Source: Parachlamydia acanthamoebae
Lineage (GTDB): Bacteria; Chlamydiota; Chlamydiia; Chlamydiales; Parachlamydiaceae
NCBI RefSeq assembly: GCF_000875975.1
Contig: NZ_BAWW01000028.1
Coordinates: forward strand, 62,001-126,000
DNA length: 64,000 bases
Reading direction: 5' to 3'
Shown: piece after piece, positions 33,558 through 42,235 of the stretch
Layout: each line of letters starts with the position of its first letter
Position numbering within the stretch: the first letter of the stretch is position 1
The notes under the pieces: model-generated
The model's input: the letters and a program-made list of their open reading frames with translations, nothing else
Database searches by the model: none
What the model was told of the DNA's origin: nothing
Translations under genes and position numbers: made by a program

Positions 33558-34027
33558 AGATTTTGCGTTGGGTAATTCGATAAAGATTTTCCAAACAGTG
33601 ATGACTTTTTTTTTCGAAATAATCGATAGATAAAATTAACTGTTCGAGCTGCTCTAACGATAGGGCGGGTTCCAATGGCTTGCGTGTCTATAATTTTATC
33701 GATGTCGTAACGTAACAAAACGTAGCAGATACGAAAGTAAATAGGAACGCTAAAAAGAGCTTCTGCAAATCCTTGGCGTTTAGCTAATTTAATTTGCTTT
33801 TTGACATTTCCTTGCTTTTGGGCTTTGTCCCAACTATTTGTGCAGGCTTTTCCAATCTTCCCTAATGTTCCAAAAGTGTTAATCTCATAGCAATCTCCCG
33901 GATGGGCAGACTTGATGGCTAAAGCCGCGATTTTGTGACCTGCTCCACCGGCTGAAGAGATTAATGCCACATCAAAAGTTGTTTGAGAAAAGGGAGTCAA
34001 ACTTAATATGTCAATTTTTTTTGTCAT
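33536..34027 (-). CDS. Glycosyltransferase-like protein, N-terminal part (frameshifted)
   Basis: The 163-residue product begins with the standard N-terminus of MurG/diacylglycerol-glucosyltransferase-like enzymes: the sugar-acceptor loop ISSAGGAGHKIAALAIK (about 23-39). A helix of basic residues follows (KKQIKLAKRQGFAEALFSVP), then DIDKIIDTQAIGTRPIVRAA. After FRKKK the sequence loses family character (SSLFGKSLSNYPTQN) and stops 22 bases inside the downstream ORF. This is what a frameshift at the A9 run would give. Substrate is unknown; lipid or protein glycosylation are both possible. The upstream 92 bases are AT-rich with no recognisable elements beyond an AAGGAT-like Shine-Dalgarno. Confidence 0.6.
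   Translation of the reverse strand: MTKKIDILSLTPFSQTTFDVALISSAGGAGHKIAALAIKSAHPGDCYEINTFGTLGKIGKACTNSWDKAQKQGNVKKQIKLAKRQGFAEALFSVPIYFRICYVLLRYDIDKIIDTQAIGTRPIVRAARTVNFIYRLFRKKKSSLFGKSLSNYPTQNLCTIIVT
33606..33614 (-). other. Nine-A homopolymer at the glycosyltransferase frame break
   Basis: On the coding (minus) strand the sequence is CG followed by nine A and then GTCATC. Nine A keeps the upstream frame, which stops 23 codons later; ten (or seven) A fuses the two halves in a continuous frame with no stop. Tracts of this length are known slippage sites for RNA polymerase in AT-rich endosymbionts. Confidence 0.75.
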
Positions 34028-34119
34028 TAATAAATCCTTAAATAAACTTTTTTAAGTTGCATTTAAATAGTTTATTAATCAAGAAAAAGAAAGTTTATAA
34101 AAACAATATTAAATTATGA

Positions 34120-35523
34120 TTATATAAAAAGTTTGATGAAATCTTGAATTAAAAGTTCATCGAGCCGAAGAGGATTCTGGAAGAGTTCATAAATAGATGT
34201 AACACGATTAGAATCAAATTGAGTGAGCAGATTGTGCTGAAATTTTTTGAATAGAAAAGGAAATCCCTCAAATCGACGACGTCGATGTCCCAAAGGATAT
34301 TCGATTTCAATAAGGGGCGTTATTTCTCCATTCGTAAATGTAATTTGCATAGCGTTTGCAATCGAACGTTTTTCTGGATCAAGGTAATCCCTGGAATATT
34401 CAGGATTTTCTTTGACAATCATTTTGTTTCGTAGAAAATCGATACGTGGATCTTTGGCGGTCTCGCCTTCATAATCTTCGGCTTGTAATTTACCAAAAAG
34501 CAATCCAATTGCCACCATATATTGTAGACAGTGATCTCGATCCGCAGGATTATGCAAAGGACCCTTTTTATCAATAATACGGATCGCCGATTCATGTGTT
34601 AAAATAATGATTTTGTCGATTTCGTCTAAACGATTTTGAATGAGCGGATGTAATTTGAATGCACATTCTATTGCCGTTTGCGCATGGAATTCAGCAGGAA
34701 AAGCAATTTTAAACAGCACATTTTCCATGACGTAACATCCGAGTGGTCGTTCAAGTTGGATAGGCTTCCCACCAAAAAGAACATCGGATACACCCCATTT
34801 TTTTGCAGATAAACCGAGAGGATAGCCCATTTCCCCTTGTAGAGCTATCCAAGCAAATTGAACACCACGACTTGTTGCATCGCCAGCAGCCCATGATTTA
34901 CGTGATCCCGTATTTGGGGCGTGTCGATATGTTCTTAAAGGGCCTGCATCGATCCACGCATTAGAAATGGCAGAACACAGTTGTGCATGGTTAGCTCCTA
35001 AGAGGCCGGCTGCGACAGCGGCAGAGGCTATTTTTACTAAAATGACATGGTCAAATCCAATGCGATTGAAGCTTGTATTTAAGGCTAAAACCCCTTGAAT
35101 TTCATAAGCTTTAATCAGTGCGAGTAGTAAGTCTTTGACTTTAAGAGGAGCTTGTTTTTGCGAAACATAATCAATAACGGAGAGAAGAGCTCCGAGGTTA
35201 TCTGATGGATGTCCCCATTCTGCGGCTAACCATGTGTCGTTAAAATCAAGCCAACGGATCATGGTTCCAATGTTAAAGGCAGCTCGGATCGGATCGAGAA
35301 CATGGGGCGTTCCAGGGACTCGACTGCCGTGTGGAACAAAAGTATTTGGAACGACAGGGCCTAAAAGTTTTGTACATTCTGGAAAATTTAAAGCTAGTAT
35401 TCCGCATCCCAGCGTGTCTGCCAAACTGAGGCGTGCATTTGTAAACGCTTCTTCGGAAGGATTTGTATAAGTTAAGACATATTCGGCGATATCAGCAAAA
35501 ACTTGATCCATATCCAACACCAT
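34120..35523 (-). CDS. prpD: 2-Methylcitrate dehydratase (MmgE/PrpD family)
   Basis: PrpD removes water from 2-methylcitrate in the methylcitrate cycle for propionyl-CoA. The protein of about 467 residues has the family start [12 protein letters not shown] and [12 protein letters not shown], the active-site region [22 protein letters not shown] (split for reading), and [11 protein letters not shown] and [13 protein letters not shown] near the middle. The longest frame begins at 35598 inside prpC; nearer starts are ATGs at 35550, 35523 and 35511. I use 35523 because it lies just after the hairpin between the genes, but no start has a good Shine-Dalgarno. It is the last gene of prpB-prpC-prpD. 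No prpE, aconitase or PrpR gene is adjacent. Confidence 0.88.
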   Translation of the reverse strand: MVLDMDQVFADIAEYVLTYTNPSEEAFTNARLSLADTLGCGILALNFPECTKLLGPVVPNTFVPHGSRVPGTPHVLDPIRAAFNIGTMIRWLDFNDTWLAAEWGHPSDNLGALLSVIDYVSQKQAPLKVKDLLLALIKAYEIQGVLALNTSFNRIGFDHVILVKIASAAVAAGLLGANHAQLCSAISNAWIDAGPLRTYRHAPNTGSRKSWAAGDATSRGVQFAWIALQGEMGYPLGLSAKKWGVSDVLFGGKPIQLERPLGCYVMENVLFKIAFPAEFHAQTAIECAFKLHPLIQNRLDEIDKIIILTHESAIRIIDKKGPLHNPADRDHCLQYMVAIGLLFGKLQAEDYEGETAKDPRIDFLRNKMIVKENPEYSRDYLDPEKRSIANAMQITFTNGEITPLIEIEYPLGHRRRRFEGFPFLFKKFQHNLLTQFDSNRVTSIYELFQNPLRLDELLIQDFIKLFI

Positions 35524-35528
35524 AAGCA

Positions 35529-35548
35529 GGGGAGATGGCGATCTCCCC
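35529..35548 (-). repeat. Perfect hairpin between prpC and prpD
   Basis: GGGGAGAT at 35529-35536 and ATCTCCCC at 35541-35548 form an 8-bp perfect stem with a 4-base loop, 6 bases after the prpC stop and 5 bases before the preferred prpD ATG. It has no T tract, so it is more likely an RNA-stability or translation-control element than a terminator. Confidence 0.6.
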
Positions 35549-35554
35549 ATTTGA

Positions 35555-36691
35555 TTAACGTTCTGAAATAGGTTTGAAAGGCTGCAATGTGGGGCCAATG
35601 TAATTGCTGATTGGGCGTATCAGTTTGTTGGCAATGCGTTGTTCCATTAAGTGTGCGGACCACCCGGATATCCTAGACATGACGAAGAGGGGAGTAAACA
35701 TGGGAGTAGGAATTTCACAAAAATGATAAGCCACTGCACTGTAAAAATCTAAATTAGGAAAGAGTTTTTTCTCCCTCCACATCACTTGCTCTATCCGTTC
35801 TGCGATAGGAAAAATTTTGGTGTCTCCCGCTTCTTGGCTGAGTTCTTTTGCCCAGCGTTTAATGATGTTAGAACGAGGATCTGATGTGGTGTATACGCGA
35901 TGTCCGAAGCCCATGACCAGTTGCTTATTATGCAACATGTTAAGAATTTCTTCTTCGGCTTCATCAGGTGTATTAAATTGTGAAATAAGTGCCATCGCCC
36001 ACTCATTCGCTCCTCCATGCAGGGGGCCTCTAAGCGCTCCAATGCCTCCACAGATAGCTGAATAAAAGTCTGAAAGCGTACTTGCAATTGTTCGTACAGT
36101 GAAAGTTGACGCATTAAATTCGTGTTCTGCATAAAGAATCAAAGAAACATCTAAGCAGCGGCGTTGCATTTCACTGGGTTTTTTCCCTTGGATTAAATGC
36201 AGAATGTGACCCGCTAAACTTTCCTCTTGTGTGTCTAAAGAGCGAGATTGTTTTGTTTTTTGATAATGATCCCAATAGGCTAGCATGGAACCAAAACTTG
36301 CCAGTAAACGATCCGCGATTGCATATTTTTCTGTGAGGGGAGTCTCTGGTTCAATATTTCCCAAAAACGAACAGCCAGTTCGTAAAACATCCATCATGTG
36401 CGTTTGGGGTGGAATGCGTTGTAAAACTTCTTTCAGCGATTCAGGAAGCGTGCGCATTTTTTTTAGCTTAGCCTTATAAGCTTTTAATTCTTCTCCGTTC
36501 GGAAGAGATCCTCGAAGTAAAAGCCACGCGACCTCCTCGAAGGTCGTTTTATCAGCCAGATCTTGAATGGAATAGCCCCGATAAAGAAGACTTGCATCCT
36601 CTGCCGAGCAAAGGCAAATAGCGGAGTCGCCTGCAACAATGCCTGCTAATCCGCCTACTTTTTTCTTTTCTTGTGCATTTGTAGACATCAA
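35555..36691 (-). CDS. prpC: 2-Methylcitrate synthase (citrate synthase family)
   Basis: PrpC condenses propionyl-CoA with oxaloacetate. The 378-residue length matches PrpC and short citrate synthases. Catalytic landmarks are visible: [13 protein letters not shown] (His of LHGG, about 230-240), [16 protein letters not shown] (second His, about 265-280), and [20 protein letters not shown] (Asp of DFYS, about 318-337). The family's N-terminus, [15 protein letters not shown], is typical of methylcitrate synthases. Placement between prpB and prpD supports methylcitrate over citrate synthase activity. It starts 6 bases after prpB. Confidence 0.92.
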   Translation of the reverse strand: MMSTNAQEKKKVGGLAGIVAGDSAICLCSAEDASLLYRGYSIQDLADKTTFEEVAWLLLRGSLPNGEELKAYKAKLKKMRTLPESLKEVLQRIPPQTHMMDVLRTGCSFLGNIEPETPLTEKYAIADRLLASFGSMLAYWDHYQKTKQSRSLDTQEESLAGHILHLIQGKKPSEMQRRCLDVSLILYAEHEFNASTFTVRTIASTLSDFYSAICGGIGALRGPLHGGANEWAMALISQFNTPDEAEEEILNMLHNKQLVMGFGHRVYTTSDPRSNIIKRWAKELSQEAGDTKIFPIAERIEQVMWREKKLFPNLDFYSAVAYHFCEIPTPMFTPLFVMSRISGWSAHLMEQRIANKLIRPISNYIGPTLQPFKPISER

Positions 36692-36697
36692 AAACCT

Positions 36698-37564
36698 TTA
36701 AGTTGAGAGTGGGTTAATTGCCTGTTCAGCCTGTTCGTAATTGAGGAATTTGTAAAGTTCTTGACGTGTCTGCATGAGAGGAATGGATTGTTTTTGTGAA
36801 CCATTTTTCTTGATATCTCTCATCACATTTAACGCCGCTGCATTCATGGCACGATTAACAGATAAGGGATAAAGCGCCATGTCAATACCTACTTGAGCAA
36901 GTTCACTTAAATCAAAAGAAGGGGTTTTACCAAACTCCGTTAAGTTTGCGAGAATGGGAACAGGGCAAACTTCTTTAAACATGCGGTATTCTTCAAGTGT
37001 GGTAGCAGCTTCTACAAATAACATTTCGGCTCCAGCTTCAACATAGGCGACACAGCGATCAAGAGCGGGTACAAGGCCTTCTACGGCGATTGCGTCAGTC
37101 CGCGCCATCACCACAAAATAAGGATCCGTTTTTGCGTTCAAAGCCGCTTTAATTCGATCGGCCATGATTTTTTTTGAGACCAAAGATTTTCCTGATCGAT
37201 GTCCGCACCTTTTTTCGGGAATTTGATCTTCAATGTGTACAGCTGCGGCACCCATTTTGATCATCCTTTTAATCGTGCGTTCGATCATCAAGGAATGTCC
37301 CCAGCCTGTATCTATATCCACGAGCAAGGGTAAATCCACCGCATCCGTTAATCGATCCACTTCATCAACAACATTATCCAAAGTTGTTAGTGCTAGATCG
37401 GGCAAGCCATAGATGGAATTTGCTACACCTGCTCCCGAAAGATATAAAGCTTTAAATCCGACTTGCTTAGCCATTAAAGCGATATAGGCATTGGCCACTC
37501 CAAGAATTTGAAGAGGAGATTCTTCGGCCAATGCTTGTCTGAATTTCATACCAGGACTATCCAT
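36698..37564 (-). CDS. prpB: Methylisocitrate lyase
   Basis: PrpB cleaves 2-methylisocitrate to pyruvate and succinate, the last step of the cycle. The 289-residue product holds the family signature KRCGH (in IPEKRCGHRSGK, about 118-129), the metal-binding VDIDTGWGHS (about 82-91), and FVVMARTDAIAVEGL. The frame continues upstream to 37813, but that part overlaps the divergent enoyl-CoA hydratase gene and is not PrpB-like. The ATG at 37564 (MDSPGMKFRQAL) gives the usual length; an ATG 15 bases later is also possible. It is the first gene of the operon. The 148-base gap to the hydratase gene must hold divergent promoters. Confidence 0.93.
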   Translation of the reverse strand: MDSPGMKFRQALAEESPLQILGVANAYIALMAKQVGFKALYLSGAGVANSIYGLPDLALTTLDNVVDEVDRLTDAVDLPLLVDIDTGWGHSLMIERTIKRMIKMGAAAVHIEDQIPEKRCGHRSGKSLVSKKIMADRIKAALNAKTDPYFVVMARTDAIAVEGLVPALDRCVAYVEAGAEMLFVEAATTLEEYRMFKEVCPVPILANLTEFGKTPSFDLSELAQVGIDMALYPLSVNRAMNAAALNVMRDIKKNGSQKQSIPLMQTRQELYKFLNYEQAEQAINPLST

Positions 37565-37712
37565 TGCACACTCAATTAAAGTTTTATTTTGGTTATGGGA
37601 ATTTTGCCATTTATATTCAAGAATTTGTTTAAAAAACCGTGTTTCATGTAAATAAATGATTTGCGTAAGGGGGTGGTTTAAGTTACCTTGAATATGAACA
37701 GGAGACGAACCA

Positions 37713-38471
37713 ATGGAATTAGTCAAATTTGAAAAACATGCCAATGTTGGGATTCTAACAATTGCAAGACCAGAAGCTTTAAATGCATTGAACCAAGAAA
37801 CCTTATATGCCATTCTTCATGTTTTACATGAGGAAGCTTCTCCCGAAAATATTCGGGCCCTGATTTTAACGGGCGAAGGAGACAAAGCTTTTATAGCAGG
37901 AGCTGATATCAAAGAAATGCTGCCCATGGATCATCTGGGAATGAAAGCTTTTTGTGAACTAGGGCAAAGTGTGGCTTTGATGCTTGAGCAAGCTCCTTAT
38001 TTAACTTTAGCCGCTGTGAATGGTTATGCATTGGGTGGAGGGTTAGAAATGGCACTCGCCTGTGATTTTATTTATGCGAGTGAAAATGCAAAACTTGGAT
38101 TACCGGAAGTCTCTCTAGGAATTATCCCAGGATTTGGAGGAACACAAAGATTGTCACGTGCAGTTGGAACCCGACGAGCCAAGGAACTCATTCTATCAGG
38201 AAAAATGATTAATGCTACTGTCGCCCACCAAATCGGTTTAGTCAATCATGTTGTCGAAAAAGAGAAACTACTTTCAGAGTGTTTATTAACAGCTCAGACG
38301 GTTGCGTCACAGCCCCCTTTTGCGGTTATGCAAGCGAAAGCGGCGATTAATTGTGGCAGCTCCATGGGATTGCTCGAGGCCTTAGAACTAGAAAAAAACA
38401 TGTGTGCAGTAGCTTTTGCGACACCAGAAAGAAAAGAAAAAATGAGTGCTTTTGTGAACAAAAAGAAATAA
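37713..38471 (+). CDS. Enoyl-CoA hydratase (crotonase family)
   Basis: The enzyme hydrates trans-2-enoyl-CoA in beta-oxidation. The 252-residue protein has the oxyanion-hole segments FIAGADIKEM (about 65-74) and YALGGGLEMALACDF (about 106-120). The catalytic glutamates lie in GGGLEMA and in LPEVSLGIIPGFGGTQRL (about 130-147). It ends in the standard C-terminal helix region. The ATG has AGGAG about 8 bases upstream. The next gene starts within 10 bases, so this is the first gene of hydratase, 3-hydroxyacyl-CoA dehydrogenase, thiolase and acyl-CoA dehydrogenase. A fadB-like fusion is absent; hydratase and dehydrogenase are separate genes. Confidence 0.92.
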   Translation: MELVKFEKHANVGILTIARPEALNALNQETLYAILHVLHEEASPENIRALILTGEGDKAFIAGADIKEMLPMDHLGMKAFCELGQSVALMLEQAPYLTLAAVNGYALGGGLEMALACDFIYASENAKLGLPEVSLGIIPGFGGTQRLSRAVGTRRAKELILSGKMINATVAHQIGLVNHVVEKEKLLSECLLTAQTVASQPPFAVMQAKAAINCGSSMGLLEALELEKNMCAVAFATPERKEKMSAFVNKKK

Positions 38472-38480
38472 GTGGGGAGT

Positions 38481-39815
38481 ATGCATTTAGAAGAAAAATT
38501 GCAGAATGTTTCTGTCGTAGGTGCTGTAGGTAAAATGGGGCGGGGGATTGCGCTCGTGCTTGCACAAGAAATGGCGATGCTCAAGTTGAAAAAAAACCAG
38601 CATTATCAACTTCGTTTAATCGATAGCAATGCAAATGGATTTGTGGAATTGCGTCATTATTTGAAACATCATCTCAAAAAATTTGCAGAAAGCCACATCA
38701 TTTCTTTACGGGATAGTTACAAAGATAATACGCATTTAGTCAGCAATCATCAAATCATCGACGCTTTCGTTGATGAAGCCTTGGATCTGTTGAGTTTTGA
38801 AACAGAGGTGAATAAAGTCCAGGGATCGACTCTAATATTTGAAGCCATTTTTGAGAATGAACATGCCAAAATAGAATTGTTGAAGCGTTTAAAGCACAAA
38901 GGAGAACCCGAAACTCTTTTTTTAACCAACACATCCTCTATTCCCATCTCTTATCTCGCAGAAAAATCGGGTTTGGAAGGAAAATTAATTGGCTTTCACT
39001 TCTATAACCCTCCTGCAGTCCAAAAGCTGGTCGAAATTATTATCCCATCTTCCGTATCGGTAGAGGATCGTACTCTTGCTCACACATTAATTGAAAGATT
39101 AAAAAAAATAGGGATCCCTTCGCATGATGTCGCAGGATTTATTGGAAATGGACATTTTATTCGAGAATTGCATTTTGCCAGTCAGTTGATTGAAGAATGG
39201 TCTCAAGAAATGCCTCAGGTTGAAGCCATCTATCTGTTGGATACCCTTACACAAGCCTACTTACTTAGACCCATGGGCATTTTTCAACTTGTCGATTATG
39301 TGGGAATTGATATTTGTCATCAAATTGCAACCATCATGGAAAAGCATTTGAAAGAGTCTTTGCATGTTCCTCTGCTTAAACAAATGATCGGATTAGGATT
39401 AAAAGGAGGGCAAGGCCCGGATGGTACACAAAAGAATGGTTTTTTCTCATACGATGGAATGCAAAGGAAAAGCATTTATGCAGGAAAAGAGAAAAAGTAT
39501 GTCAATGTGCAGGAGATATCTGCAAAATGCGCAGCTAAAATGGGAGGACCATTTAGCGAGCAACTCACATGGAAGTCTTTGCAAAAAGATCCTAAAAGGC
39601 ACAAAAAAATCGTCGATTATTTTTATAAATTATTTCTTTCTGAAACATGGGGAGCAGAGCAAGCGAAGCGCTTTTTAAAACACTCTCAAAAGATTGCCAA
39701 TGGTTTGGTAGAGAGGGGGGTGGCAAATAAAATCGAAGATGTCACGCAAGTTTTAGAGCTTGGTTTTTTTCACTTGTATGGAGTTTCAGACATTTCGATT
39801 ACTCAGAAACATTAA
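38481..39815 (+). CDS. 3-Hydroxyacyl-CoA dehydrogenase
   Basis: It oxidises 3-hydroxyacyl-CoA with NAD+. The Rossmann loop is VVGAVGKMGRGIA (about 12-24); the family signature IGFHFYNPPAVQKLVEI is at about 170-186, with the catalytic His in FHFYNP. HDVAGFIGNGHFIREL and a two-part C-terminal helical domain (RPMGIFQLVDYVGID) follow. The frame also allows a GTG at 38472 and this ATG at 38481; the GGGGAG at 38474-38479 is too close to help this ATG, so the start is uncertain. A middle stretch about 45-80 is longer than in short bacterial dehydrogenases, giving 444 residues. There is no hydratase domain, so it acts with the neighbouring separate hydratase. Confidence 0.9.
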   Translation: MHLEEKLQNVSVVGAVGKMGRGIALVLAQEMAMLKLKKNQHYQLRLIDSNANGFVELRHYLKHHLKKFAESHIISLRDSYKDNTHLVSNHQIIDAFVDEALDLLSFETEVNKVQGSTLIFEAIFENEHAKIELLKRLKHKGEPETLFLTNTSSIPISYLAEKSGLEGKLIGFHFYNPPAVQKLVEIIIPSSVSVEDRTLAHTLIERLKKIGIPSHDVAGFIGNGHFIRELHFASQLIEEWSQEMPQVEAIYLLDTLTQAYLLRPMGIFQLVDYVGIDICHQIATIMEKHLKESLHVPLLKQMIGLGLKGGQGPDGTQKNGFFSYDGMQRKSIYAGKEKKYVNVQEISAKCAAKMGGPFSEQLTWKSLQKDPKRHKKIVDYFYKLFLSETWGAEQAKRFLKHSQKIANGLVERGVANKIEDVTQVLELGFFHLYGVSDISITQKH

Positions 39816-39824
39816 GGAAGCCTC

Positions 39825-41060
39825 ATGAGTACTTTTAGAAAAAAAATATTCGCTGCTGCCGGATACAACACCGTGTATTTTGGTTCTGGACGAAAAGAAT
39901 TTAATCCTGAAAAAGAGATGCGTCCATTCGATGAATATTTAAAAGAAACGGGCGATGGAACATGCTCACAAGTGCCAAATCCGGTCTTTGATGAAGGAGT
40001 GATCGGAAGCTTTATGTCGGGTAGATTTTTAAATCAGGCGAATCTTCCTGGGTTCCTTCCTTTCATGATTTCAAGTTTAAGAGGAAAGCCTTGTACTGGC
40101 GTTGAGGGGGCATGCGGCACAGGTGGGCGAGCAATTGCTGCTGCAACGCGAAGCGTCCTTTCCGATTTAGCTGAAACAGTCTTTGTGGCAGGTTTTGAAA
40201 CTCAAAATACGATGAAAGCAGTTTATGGAGCAGATGTGCTAGCGGGGGCTGCTTTTTATCGCAAAGATCGTAAATCTGGTCATGCCTTTTTCTTCCCGGG
40301 CGTTTTTTCCGATCGAGCGGGGGCTTATTATCAAAAGTATGGATATGAGCAAGCGCGTAAGGGAATGGCGAAGTGGTATGAAATGTCCATTTTAAATGCG
40401 CGACATAATCCCAAAGCTCAGGAATATCAAAATAGTTCGCCTGATTTGTTGGCTTTAGGTATGACCCCACCTAATCCTTTACGCTTTGTTCCACACCTCA
40501 ATTTTTATGACTGCTCAAAAGTTACTGACGGAGCTTCTTCCCTTGTAATTCTATCTGAAGAGGGATTACAACAGTGTGGAATAGCCAAAGAGGATGCTGT
40601 AGAAATTGTGGCGATTGGGGCTGCAGAAGAAGACATTACACAACCTCCTTGTGATTTAACTGTTTTGACGACCACACAAATGGCTGTCCAAAAAGCTTTG
40701 GAGCAGGCTGAAATTCGATTAGAGGAGATCGGAGTATTAGAAATTCACGATTGTTTTTCTATTACGGCTCTTCTCGCATTCGAAGCTTTAGGATTGGTTC
40801 CACAAGGAAAAGCGTCTGAGTTTATTTTGGATGGGCATACAGCCCCAGACGGTAAAATTCCTACAAACCTTTCTGGAGGGTTGAGTGGTTTTGGACATCC
40901 AACAGGTGCGACAGGGGTGAGACAATTAGTTGATCTACTCCATCAACTAACGCAAAAAGCGGCTTTTCAAATTCAGCCTAAATCCCCTTATGGCATGCTA
41001 ATTAGCATGGGAGGAAATGATAAAACCGTGACATGCGTCATTGTCAAAAGCACACGTTAA
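39825..41060 (+). CDS. Thiolase (acetyl-CoA acyltransferase, SCP2-thiolase-like)
   Basis: The enzyme cleaves 3-ketoacyl-CoA in the last beta-oxidation step. The nucleophile cysteine is in VEGACGTGGRAIAA (about 87-100). The histidine motifs are EIHDCFSITALLAFEALG (about 306-323) and LSGFGHPTGATGVRQ (about 350-364). The end (MLISMGGNDKTVTCVIV) lacks the C-x-G motif of classical FadA/AtoB thiolases, which places it closer to the SCP2/SCPx thiolase branch. It starts with an AAGGAAG about 7 bases ahead and is followed at 13 bases by the acyl-CoA dehydrogenase gene. Confidence 0.88.
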   Translation: MSTFRKKIFAAAGYNTVYFGSGRKEFNPEKEMRPFDEYLKETGDGTCSQVPNPVFDEGVIGSFMSGRFLNQANLPGFLPFMISSLRGKPCTGVEGACGTGGRAIAAATRSVLSDLAETVFVAGFETQNTMKAVYGADVLAGAAFYRKDRKSGHAFFFPGVFSDRAGAYYQKYGYEQARKGMAKWYEMSILNARHNPKAQEYQNSSPDLLALGMTPPNPLRFVPHLNFYDCSKVTDGASSLVILSEEGLQQCGIAKEDAVEIVAIGAAEEDITQPPCDLTVLTTTQMAVQKALEQAEIRLEEIGVLEIHDCFSITALLAFEALGLVPQGKASEFILDGHTAPDGKIPTNLSGGLSGFGHPTGATGVRQLVDLLHQLTQKAAFQIQPKSPYGMLISMGGNDKTVTCVIVKSTR

Positions 41061-41072
41061 AGCGAGGGAAAG

Positions 41073-42218
41073 ATGGAGTTTGGTTACACAGCCGAGCAAA
41101 TAGCCTTGAAAATGGAATGTCAAAAGTTTGCCAAAGAAGAAATTGCTGAAAATGTGCGTCTTCTAGAAGAGGATCTTTTTGTTAGGCAAAGGCTTTTTGA
41201 AAAAATGGGACAAAAAGGTTTTTTTACACTAGGGCTTATGCTCGCAGAAAAAAAGCGGGATCCTTTTCGGTTAGCCATTGCGTTAAAAGAGATCTCGAAG
41301 GTGGATGCAGGGATTGGTGTGACAATGGCTGTGACCAATATGGTTGCGGAAGCCATCGAGCGGTATGGATCCAAACAGCAACAAGCCAAGTATCTCTCGG
41401 CCATTAAGCAAGGCGAAAGCGTGCCAGCTTCTTTTGCTTTAACGGAAGAACAGGCAGGAAGCGATCCTAAAAATATCCAAACGCGAGCAGAAGTCGATCT
41501 GAACAATTCCGATTACTTTTGGATTAACGGAAGCAAACGTTTAATCACAAATGGAGATCTATCCGGAGTTCTCATTGTTTTTGCTAAAACAACAGAGGGA
41601 ATCAGTGCTTTTTTAATAGAGCGAGGAACACCCGGGATGGAAGTTTCTAAAACAGAACAAAAGCTAGGCTTGTTAACCGCCAACTTAGTAGGTCTCTCTT
41701 TTGACAAATGTTGGGTCCACAGAAACCAGCTTTTAGGAAAATTGGGTGAAGGCTTGAAAATTGCCTTGGGGAGTTTGGACAGTGGGAGGATCGGCGTTGC
41801 GGCACAGGCCATTGGGATAGCAGAAGCATCCTATGAAGCAGCTCTTCATTATAGTCAGGTGCGGGAGCAATTTGGGAAAAAGATCTGTGAGAATCAGGCG
41901 ATTGCTTTCGAGCTAGCCGACATGCATGTTAAACTCAGTGCGGCTAAATTGTTATTGAGCAAAGCCTGCTGGCAAAGGGTACAGGGCATTTCCTACACAC
42001 TCGCTGCCTCTGAAGCTAAATTATACGCTTCGGAAATTGCCAATGAAATTGCTTCTGAGGCTATGCAAATTTTTGGAGGATATGGCTATATCAAAGATTA
42101 TCCTTTAGAAAGATATTTTCGCGATGCACGTGCGACGACATTGTATGAGGGGACAAGTGAAATTCAACGGTTGGTAATTTCAAGGTCTATTTTAAAGGAA
42201 GCTTTAATCGATCAATAA
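41073..42218 (+). CDS. Acyl-CoA dehydrogenase
   Basis: It makes the first double bond in beta-oxidation, using FAD. The family landmarks are all present in 381 residues: ASFALTEEQAGSDPKNI (about 114-130, flavin contact), the RIGVAAQAIGIAEASYEAALHYS helix (read in parts), VREQFGKKICENQAIAFELADM, AMQIFGGYGYIKDYPLERYFRDAR near the end, and the catalytic Glu in LYEGTSEIQRL (about 361-371). Electron-transfer flavoprotein genes are not in the window. It is the last gene of the beta-oxidation operon; a 17-base gap separates it from the converging zinc-finger gene. Confidence 0.94.
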   Translation: MEFGYTAEQIALKMECQKFAKEEIAENVRLLEEDLFVRQRLFEKMGQKGFFTLGLMLAEKKRDPFRLAIALKEISKVDAGIGVTMAVTNMVAEAIERYGSKQQQAKYLSAIKQGESVPASFALTEEQAGSDPKNIQTRAEVDLNNSDYFWINGSKRLITNGDLSGVLIVFAKTTEGISAFLIERGTPGMEVSKTEQKLGLLTANLVGLSFDKCWVHRNQLLGKLGEGLKIALGSLDSGRIGVAAQAIGIAEASYEAALHYSQVREQFGKKICENQAIAFELADMHVKLSAAKLLLSKACWQRVQGISYTLAASEAKLYASEIANEIASEAMQIFGGYGYIKDYPLERYFRDARATTLYEGTSEIQRLVISRSILKEALIDQ

Positions 42219-42235
42219 GGGCTGGAGATCATGCT

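Noticed and set aside
37565-37813. 5' extension of prpB by 83 codons
   Set aside because: It covers the divergent promoter region and the start of the enoyl-CoA hydratase gene, and is unlike methylisocitrate lyases.
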